This document shows, in pieces, positions 4,653 through 9,206 of a stretch of 9,206 nucleotides of DNA. This stretch comes from an uncultured archaeon (GTDB taxonomy: Archaea; Aenigmatarchaeota; Aenigmatarchaeia; GW2011-AR5). Below the pieces are notes generated by a model. That model ran no database searches. It was not told where the DNA came from and was given only the letters and a program-made list of their open reading frames with translations. Made by a program: the position numbers and the translations under genes. Each line of letters begins with the position of its first letter. Position 1 is the first letter of the stretch. The stretch covers positions 1 through 9,206 of the forward strand of contig CAIKBN010000164.1 of NCBI GenBank assembly GCA_903825675.1, written 5' to 3'.

Positions 4653-5630
4653 TTAGCCCATACCTGCAAATATGCCACCAACCATCAACCTTACAAGGAA
4701 GAATACTGTCAGGGATACTATCAAGAGCATTGGTATGAATTTTATTCCCTCTTTTTCAGTACCACCTTTTACTAAACCAATTATCAGGCTGCCAAATATA
4801 GATGTTACTATTAATGAAGTTATAGGAAAAATGAGCAGGAATTCCTGGCTAATGCTAATATGGCCTTTCATCATGTTCATGCTGCCTATCATGGTTTCGC
4901 TTATCTGGAACTTGGCAAATTGTGTACCAAGTACACCGACTAAATACGTGGATATGCCGTAGAGCAGGGGAGCACCTATGCCTGCAGCAAAGAATATGAA
5001 TATGGCATACATCATGACATTGCTTTGTACCTCGCCTTTAACAACCTCTGAGTTTTGCAGATCCTCTGCTGTTTGCTGAAGCAAGTCAGATAATTCGCCG
5101 CCTGATTTTATACCCTCTACTATAAGTCTTATGGTTCTTTCAAAAATAGGTGATCTTATTCTTCCTGACATTTCCAATAATGCCTCATTTATTCTTTTGC
5201 CAGCAAGAATCTGTTTTCCAGCCCTGTTAAGCTCCTTTTCCAGGGGACCGAATTCTGGTCTTGCTGCTATGAGCAGGGCCTTATCGGTTGTCATACCTGC
5301 TTTTAGGTTCATTGCCATCAACTGAAGCGCATCTGGCAGAACCCTTTCTGTAAACTTGGCTTTGGAATCTGCTGAAAGAAGTAACCAAGCATAAAAAACA
5401 ATCTCAAAAATCAGAGATAATCCCAAGAAGGCAGCAAGAAACAATAAGCTAAAGGACATGGCAAAAAAGGAAAATATGCCTACTGTTGCACCAAAGGCAA
5501 GCTCTAAACCGAACAATAAGGCGAAGCCAATAAGCTTGTCATGGTCTGTCTTTATTTCGCAGTATCTCATCAGGCTCTTGTAGCTATGCCTAATACCACT
5601 GGGCAATATTTTTGATACATATTCGTACAT
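4653..5630 (-). CDS. TadC/ArlJ-like platform membrane protein 2
   Basis: A 325-residue polytopic membrane protein of the type II secretion F (GspF/TadC/ArlJ) family. The cytoplasmic four-helix domain lies at about residues 95-195 (ERVLPDALQLMAMNLKAGMT, later EGIKSGGELSDLL). Hydrophobic segments are at about 32-58, 60-86, 206-236, 263-287 and 298-322. In archaella one ArlJ of about 550 residues carries two such domains; here they are split into this gene and the preceding one. The pair would form the inner-membrane platform that the ArlI ATPase acts on to assemble or turn the filament. The start has GGTGAT seven to eight bases upstream, a good match to the archaeal 16S tail, and lies eight bases after the stop of the first tadC-like gene, so the two are co-translated. 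Final segments are rich in glycine (VGGIFAGMG). Confidence 0.85.
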   Translation of the reverse strand: MYEYVSKILPSGIRHSYKSLMRYCEIKTDHDKLIGFALLFGLELAFGATVGIFSFFAMSFSLLFLAAFLGLSLIFEIVFYAWLLLSADSKAKFTERVLPDALQLMAMNLKAGMTTDKALLIAARPEFGPLEKELNRAGKQILAGKRINEALLEMSGRIRSPIFERTIRLIVEGIKSGGELSDLLQQTAEDLQNSEVVKGEVQSNVMMYAIFIFFAAGIGAPLLYGISTYLVGVLGTQFAKFQISETMIGSMNMMKGHISISQEFLLIFPITSLIVTSIFGSLIIGLVKGGTEKEGIKFIPMLLIVSLTVFFLVRLMVGGIFAGMG

Positions 5631-5638
5631 CTTATCAC

Positions 5639-6526
5639 CTATAGCAGGTTTGGCCTCTTTGATTTGATTATACCAAGGAACATGAACTGAAACACCACTA
5701 GGAAGCCTAGTATCCCCCAGAACATGTTTTCTGATATGGAAAGACCGGAAAAGGTTGAAAGCACTATCATAAAGGTAATGCCCATGGCAGGCATGATTAC
5801 AGCCACCATCATATAAACCAGAGTCAAAGGATTAAGCTGGCTTCCATATTTTCTTATGGCTATTCTCTGTTCAGCTGATATGTTATCTATTACGCTTTTC
5901 ATTACAATGCTTACATCAGCGCCTGCTTTTATACCATTAGATAGCTGCCATACTATCCTTCTGAAAAAAACAGAAGGATTCTTCATGGTCAGTTCTTCAA
6001 GGGCCGTTTCTATTGGCTTACCTGCATTTATCTCTTTTACTAAATCCCTGAATTCATCACTTATGGCACCATATGAGCCATTGGATATGGATACAAAGGT
6101 CTCAAATAGCGGTATACCTGCTCTTACTTGTACATATATATGCCTTATGGCATAGAGCAGATTCCTTTCAATGCTAGCTACCTTTTTTTTAAGCAAGAGC
6201 TTTGGGTATTTTTTCAGGTATTGGATAATAACAAAAAATATCAGGGCTGAGACTGAAAGGCTTATTATAAACCCCTTGACAACATCGACAATAGTTAAGG
6301 TTATTATGAATAGCAGCAGAAACACTATACTAGACATAAATATAGCAGAAAACATCGCTATGCCCAGATAATCCCTCTTGTCTATGTCAAGGCCTGCTTG
6401 CTCTAATAGATTTTCTAAGCCAGGCGATGTTTTGTTCAAAAAGCCTGTAAGACCATAAAGTTTTTTTGCCACGACCTTTGCCCTTTCTATAGGCAGAGGA
6501 CAAAAGGGTATTTTCATTATAATCAC
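5639..6526 (-). CDS. TadC/ArlJ-like platform membrane protein 1
   Basis: A 295-residue type II secretion F-family protein and the partner of the gene that follows it. A 50-residue N-terminal cytoplasmic part precedes two membrane helices (about 55-80 and 84-103). The cytoplasmic helical domain (about 115-225; key text YVQVRAGIPLFE and GIKAGADVSIV) is followed by two more helices (about 232-258 and 267-287). The segment RKYGSQLNPLTLVYMM after the domain is typical of archaeal ArlJ/TadC proteins. The GTG at 6526 overlaps the arlI-like stop by four bases (GTGA), so translational coupling is likely. An ATG three codons later (6517) is an alternative start. Together with the downstream protein it makes a split version of ArlJ. 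No clear Shine-Dalgarno is visible. Confidence 0.85.
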   Translation of the reverse strand: MIIMKIPFCPLPIERAKVVAKKLYGLTGFLNKTSPGLENLLEQAGLDIDKRDYLGIAMFSAIFMSSIVFLLLFIITLTIVDVVKGFIISLSVSALIFFVIIQYLKKYPKLLLKKKVASIERNLLYAIRHIYVQVRAGIPLFETFVSISNGSYGAISDEFRDLVKEINAGKPIETALEELTMKNPSVFFRRIVWQLSNGIKAGADVSIVMKSVIDNISAEQRIAIRKYGSQLNPLTLVYMMVAVIMPAMGITFMIVLSTFSGLSISENMFWGILGFLVVFQFMFLGIIKSKRPNLL

Positions 6527-8031
6527 AATTTCAGAATAACGCTTGGATTTTTCTTGCCAACTGCAGCATCAAGTACTTTTGGCGAATCATTATAATATTC
6601 TGCTATTATTTTTCCAACGTCATTTAACTCTGTTACTTTATTTTCTACCAGCCATTTCAGTATATCCATCCTGCATGCCATGTCCTTGGTCAGTTCCTTT
6701 CTGCTCATCCCTGTGTGCATATTTAGTATATCGAATATCCTGACACATTCATCATGTGCTACTATCTCACCTGTAGGCTTGCACCTGTATAGTATATTTG
6801 GCTTAAGCACAATCTTTTCGCCGGTTTCGCCTGTTGGTATCAATTCAGCTACCTGATAGGTTCTTCTTATACCTTTTCTCCTGTCTCTGTACTGTACGAC
6901 AATCAGGTTGAGCGATTCTAACATTACAGGAGGAACATTTATTGGCGGGTTAGTCATTCTTCTTATGACCTGGTCCACTGTATCAGCATGCAGGGTTGCG
7001 TATACAGAGTGACCGGTATGCATGGCCTCGAACAGAACCTCTGCTTGATCTCCTCTTCTGATCTCACCGACAACGATTCTGTCAGGCCTCATTCTCATGG
7101 AATTAATCAGCAGATGCAGCATAGATACTTCACCCTTGCCTTCTGGGTTTGGCTGTCTGGTTGTAAGCGGTACCCAATGGAGAAAATCAGGCAGTTGCAG
7201 TTCTCGTGTATCCTCTATGGATATTATTCTATGATTAGGCTGTATGAAGGGCATTATTGAGTTCATAAGCGAGGTTTTTCCGCTGGAGGTTCCGCCAGCG
7301 ATTATCATGTTAAGCTCATATTCCATACAGAGCCACATGAAGGCTGATACTTCAGAACTTATAGTTTCATTGGCTATAAAATCAACAATGGTCCAGGGTT
7401 TTCTTGCAAATTTTCTTATAGTAAGGGTATTGCCCTTGGTAGATATAGGGAATAGAGTTGCGTTGGCCCTGTCGCCTGATATAAGATGCGCATCTAATAG
7501 CGGTTCCAGGGTTGTTATCTGCCTTCCTGTTCTTCTGCCGATAATAGAGGCATAGTTTTGAACCTGAGCTTCTGAATTCAGCTTAAGGTTTGTTTTCAGC
7601 CAGCCATAGTGCTTGTGAAATACCCACATGTTCTCTTTGGATGAATTCACAACCACCTCCTCGAGATTACCATCAGCAAGCAGGATCTCCATCTTTCCTA
7701 AGCCAAGCATCTCGTGCAGAAGGGAGCCTATGAGAAAGCCCTTTGTTTCAGCTCCAATATCAGGGACCCTTTTTTTTATTATTTCTTCTGCCCTTTTCCT
7801 GAACGCTAATTCTAATCTCTTTATTACAGCAGGATCGAAAATCTCCTCAGCTCCTATTTTACTTTCTTTTAACAGCTCTTCTTTTATTGAGTCCATCAGG
7901 GCTAAGGTAGCAGGGCTAACCTCTGGTATTGAGATCTTGTAAAGCCTTACAAAATCCTCACCTTCAACAATTTTTACATTAACGCTTATTTCCTCTGCGA
8001 CAACATTATAGCTCGCTATTACCTTGCTCAT
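6523..8031 (-). CDS. arlI: ArlI/FlaI-type pilus-archaellum assembly ATPase
   Basis: A 502-residue secretion ATPase of the GspE/VirB11/ArlI superfamily, cytoplasmic and expected to act as a hexamer on the TadC/ArlJ-like platform. The N-terminal domain ends with GKMEILLADGNLEEVVVN, typical of archaeal members. Walker A is GGTSSGKTS (246-254, K252), the Asp box is ISIEDTREL (270-278), Walker B is RIVVGEIR (318-325, E323), and the His box is GHSVYATLHAD (340-350). ATP hydrolysis would drive pilin polymerisation and, in archaella, rotation. The start at 8031 is set by AGGTGCTTCGAAA immediately upstream, which is the second ribosome binding site of repeat copy D. The gene overlaps the next tadC-like gene by four bases. 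A pilus-type ATPase is equally possible from sequence; the archaellum name rests partly on the chemotaxis neighbours. Confidence 0.9.
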   Translation of the reverse strand: MSKVIASYNVVAEEISVNVKIVEGEDFVRLYKISIPEVSPATLALMDSIKEELLKESKIGAEEIFDPAVIKRLELAFRKRAEEIIKKRVPDIGAETKGFLIGSLLHEMLGLGKMEILLADGNLEEVVVNSSKENMWVFHKHYGWLKTNLKLNSEAQVQNYASIIGRRTGRQITTLEPLLDAHLISGDRANATLFPISTKGNTLTIRKFARKPWTIVDFIANETISSEVSAFMWLCMEYELNMIIAGGTSSGKTSLMNSIMPFIQPNHRIISIEDTRELQLPDFLHWVPLTTRQPNPEGKGEVSMLHLLINSMRMRPDRIVVGEIRRGDQAEVLFEAMHTGHSVYATLHADTVDQVIRRMTNPPINVPPVMLESLNLIVVQYRDRRKGIRRTYQVAELIPTGETGEKIVLKPNILYRCKPTGEIVAHDECVRIFDILNMHTGMSRKELTKDMACRMDILKWLVENKVTELNDVGKIIAEYYNDSPKVLDAAVGKKNPSVILKL

Positions 8032-8042
8032 TTTCGAAGCAC

Positions 8043-8093
8043 CTAATATGCTTTCGCATATTGTAGTTTCAAAAAGTCATCCTCGGATGACAT
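8043..8093 (-). CDS. 16-codon upstream ORF before arlI
   Basis: The first ribosome binding site of copy D opens a 16-codon frame, MSSEDDFLKLQYAKAY. Its TAG stop (8045-8043) overlaps the second Shine-Dalgarno AGGTG (8044-8040) of arlI. That arrangement is the usual one for translational coupling or for a leader peptide that controls access to a downstream site. The first seven residues are the same as in copy A. The peptide itself has no recognisable function, and expression is not shown by sequence alone. Confidence 0.45.
   Translation of the reverse strand: MSSEDDFLKLQYAKAY
8045..8062 (-). promoter_or_regulatory. GAAA-tetraloop hairpin abutting the arlI ribosome binding site
   Basis: The minus strand reads AATATGC-GAAA-GCATATT, a perfect 7-bp stem with a GNRA tetraloop. 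It ends at the base next to the arlI Shine-Dalgarno. The matching place in copy A (1285-1301) has TATAC-GAA-GTATA, where a G-C pair has become A-T and the stem is largely kept. This suggests selection for the RNA structure. Confidence 0.55.
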
Positions 8094-8228
8094 TTTCGAA
8101 ACACCTTAGTTGATACTATAGCATTAAGTTCTTGAAAAAGATGCACATAGATACCATGGAAAATAAATTGACGATGCTTTGCATCGTCAGTCTGTTCGTC
8201 CATAGTTGCATTTGGCATCTCATTTTAT

Positions 8229-8546
8229 CTAACCTTTTTTTTCTTTAGGCGGCTGCTTTTTCCTAAGCTCAGGTTCCCCTAGTGGAGGATAATGAATTTC
8301 TATTAAGTCATGCTCCTCAAGTATCTTTGCCCATTCTTCTATCTGGGCTCTAGTGACACTGAATACTTTGGCAGCATCCTTTAGTTGTATTCTACCTTTT
8401 TTTATTATCAGGTCCAGCAGCGTGTCAAGTGAAGTCGTTATAATATTATCTGGCATTTGAATATTTTTTGTATAATTTCTTTCAACATCTATTTTTACTT
8501 TTTCCAAGATGCTTGTTTTTTTGTTTTTTTTTCTTCTGCCAAACAT
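8229..8546 (-). CDS. Small winged-helix protein of the pilus operon
   Basis: A 105-residue basic protein. The start at 8546 is preferred because GGGGG lies seven bases upstream; an ATG two codons earlier (8552) overlaps the previous stop and is too close to that site. Residues 1-12 are very basic (MFGRRKKNKK). Residues about 38-90 look like a winged helix-turn-helix (LDTLLDLIIKKGRI, then AAKVFSVTRAQIEEWAKILE, then LIEIHYPP). The tail is Lys/Pro rich. It may bind DNA as a local regulator, or use the fold for protein contacts near the membrane, as wHTH domains in archaeal pilus loci can. It overlaps or abuts the coiled-coil gene upstream, and repeat copy D follows eight bases after its stop. 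I cannot name the family more exactly. Confidence 0.65.
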   Translation of the reverse strand: MFGRRKKNKKTSILEKVKIDVERNYTKNIQMPDNIITTSLDTLLDLIIKKGRIQLKDAAKVFSVTRAQIEEWAKILEEHDLIEIHYPPLGEPELRKKQPPKEKKG

Positions 8547-8548
8547 CT

Positions 8549-8848
8549 TCATTCCCCCTTTGCTATATCCTTTGCAAGTTTCCTTATGAGCTCAGTATTT
8601 GCTTTGACTTCGTTCCTTATTGGTTTAACAAGCGCATAAAGGTTTGAATCACTTATATTAATCTTTCTTATTGCCTCTTTTTTTGAATTACTTTTAAGTT
8701 CTTCTTTTTCAGACTGTAACTTCATAACAATGTCTCTAAAAAGCTTGAATGATGCTTCTATCTGCCTGAATTTGGCATCCACCTTTCTTTCAAGCCTGTC
8801 GAGCCTTTGCTCTAATTTCTCTATTTTTTCATCCTTTGAGAACAGCAT
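8549..8848 (-). CDS. Coiled-coil protein of unknown function in the pilus operon
   Basis: A 99-residue hydrophilic protein without signal peptide or membrane segment. Residues about 5-52 form a clear heptad pattern (EKIEKLEQRLDRLERKV) and the rest is probably helical too (ANTELIRKLAKDIAKGE). The position upstream of the winged-helix and arlI-like genes is where archaellum loci carry the ArlC/D/E proteins, which also have coiled coils and link CheY/CheF to the motor. However, I see no ArlCE-type C-terminal domain, so this is only a thought from position. The Shine-Dalgarno is weak (GTGGG near the ATG). Its stop overlaps the alternative ATG of the next gene (ATGA), so the two are co-translated. 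Confidence 0.6.
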   Translation of the reverse strand: MLFSKDEKIEKLEQRLDRLERKVDAKFRQIEASFKLFRDIVMKLQSEKEELKSNSKKEAIRKINISDSNLYALVKPIRNEVKANTELIRKLAKDIAKGE

Positions 8849-8891
8849 CTGCCCACTATAATTATTTCGTTTTCTGTTATATTAATATCTT

Positions 8892-9206
8892 CTATTTTAT
8901 CAGTTCAACTCCATATATGTCTGCATGTTCATCATCTAATTTGAGCCAGCTATACCCTGAATTATTTACAGGATAGCCTACGTGACCAACAGAATCGAAG
9001 TAAAGATAATCGACATCACTCTGACCGGATTTTATAGTCAGGCCTAAGGATGAAAGGTCAGGCAGATATACTATGGTTTCAAGGCCAATCTGCTTTGTTG
9101 TCATGGCTCTGTACTTATCAGATGTTGTCAGCCTGCCTTCTAACCTGTCAAGGAAGGAGGCACCGTTGGTGGAGTTTGTATAAAGCCCATTTCCTACTGC
9201 TGTGTA
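8892..9206 (-). CDS. 3' part of a secreted or pilin-like protein (partial)
   Basis: The frame is open to the window edge, so 104 C-terminal residues are visible and the true start lies outside. An internal ATG (9104) is not the start, because the frame continues upstream without a stop and reads naturally (YTNSTNGASFLDRLEGRL). The visible part has Asn/Ser/Thr/Gly-rich stretches, the sequons NST and NNSG, no cysteines and no membrane helix, and ends GVELIK. Such composition and the SFLDRLEGRL segment suggest an extracellular domain, perhaps of a membrane-anchored pilin-like protein, but the family is not recognisable from this end alone. It is separated by 43 bases from the coiled-coil gene and is probably in the same operon. 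Confidence 0.6.
   Translation of the reverse strand, partial: YTAVGNGLYTNSTNGASFLDRLEGRLTTSDKYRAMTTKQIGLETIVYLPDLSSLGLTIKSGQSDVDYLYFDSVGHVGYPVNNSGYSWLKLDDEHADIYGVELIK

Larger units (their letters stand above)
8032..8221 (-). repeat. Composite hairpin/RBS repeat, copy D (longest)
   Basis: On the minus strand the copy begins GAGATGC (8221-8215), eight bases after the stop of the winged-helix gene. The middle arms are TATGG and CCATGG, and the inner stem GACGATGC-AAA-GCATCGTC spans 8188-8170. The outer 3' arm GCATC (8144-8140) is followed by a T run. Then come the spacer shared with A and B, AAGGTGTTTCGAAA (8107-8094) before an ATG at 8093, the short ORF, a GAAA-loop hairpin, and a second AGGTGCTTCGAAA (8044-8032) that starts arlI. 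By my count its hairpin half (about 82 bases) differs from B at six positions. Confidence 0.88.

Noticed and set aside
4672..4962. Plus-strand open frame of 96 codons, and similar plus-strand frames across 5131-7942.
   Set aside because: They are antisense to the TadC-like and ArlI-like genes, lack ribosome binding sites, and have unnatural composition. They are shadows of the real minus-strand genes.
1172..8221. The repeats considered as ends of an insertion sequence or composite transposon.
   Set aside because: No transposase or remnant is visible between any pair, and no target-site duplication could be recognised. A MITE-like origin remains possible but an IS is not supported.

Overview
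The window is AT-rich archaeal DNA carrying chemotaxis genes next to a type IV pilus/archaellum-like assembly locus. Archaeal origin is supported by a class III (archaellin/pilin type) signal peptide, an ArlI/FlaI-type ATPase, TadC/ArlJ-like membrane proteins, a KaiC/RAD55-family ATPase, TATA-like boxes about 25-30 nt ahead of starts, and Shine-Dalgarno sequences of the GGTGAT/GGAGG kind. The small split ArlJ-like proteins and the pilin signal QGALEYLMTYGWA resemble uncultivated DPANN-type archaea. That placement is an inference from family resemblance only.

Layout: (1) 67-1503, plus strand: cheC, cheD, then a 62-residue protein of unknown function. (2) 1500-2279, minus strand: cheR, tail-to-tail with the small gene and divergent from cheY. 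(3) 2327-3804, plus strand: cheY, then a KaiC-like ATPase with its own promoter. (4) 3805-4113: a non-coding stretch with a strong hairpin, a repeat copy and an oligo-T terminator. (5) 4114-9206, all minus strand, read from right to left: the 3' end of a secreted-looking protein, a coiled-coil protein, a winged-helix protein, the ArlI-like ATPase, two TadC/ArlJ-like membrane proteins, and a type IV pilin with its own promoter.

The most unusual feature is a composite repeat present four times (A 1172-1317, B 2704-2834, C 3903-4023, D 8032-8221). Each copy begins after a gene, has a three-tier hairpin (GAGATGC/GCATCTC, CCATGG/CCATGG, GACGATGC/GCATCGTC), and ends with AAGGTGTTTYGAAA immediately before an ATG or GTG. 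Copies A and D go further: this first ribosome binding site opens a short ORF beginning MSSEDDF. A second hairpin with a GAAA or GAA loop and a second AGGTG(T/C)TTYGAAA follow, and the second site starts the real gene (the 62-aa protein in A, arlI in D). In D the short ORF's stop codon overlaps the second Shine-Dalgarno, a typical layout for translational coupling. Copy A lacks the inner hairpin, apparently lost between two CCATGG/CATGG repeats.

How the genes work together (inference from families): CheR methylates chemoreceptors, CheD deamidates them and is partnered by CheC, and CheC can dephosphorylate CheY-P. CheY carries the signal to the motor. ArlI and the two TadC-like proteins would form the assembly/rotation platform, with the KaiC-like protein as a candidate ArlH counterpart and the pilin as filament subunit. 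CheA, CheB, CheW, receptors, prepilin peptidase and ArlCDE/F/G are not in the window.
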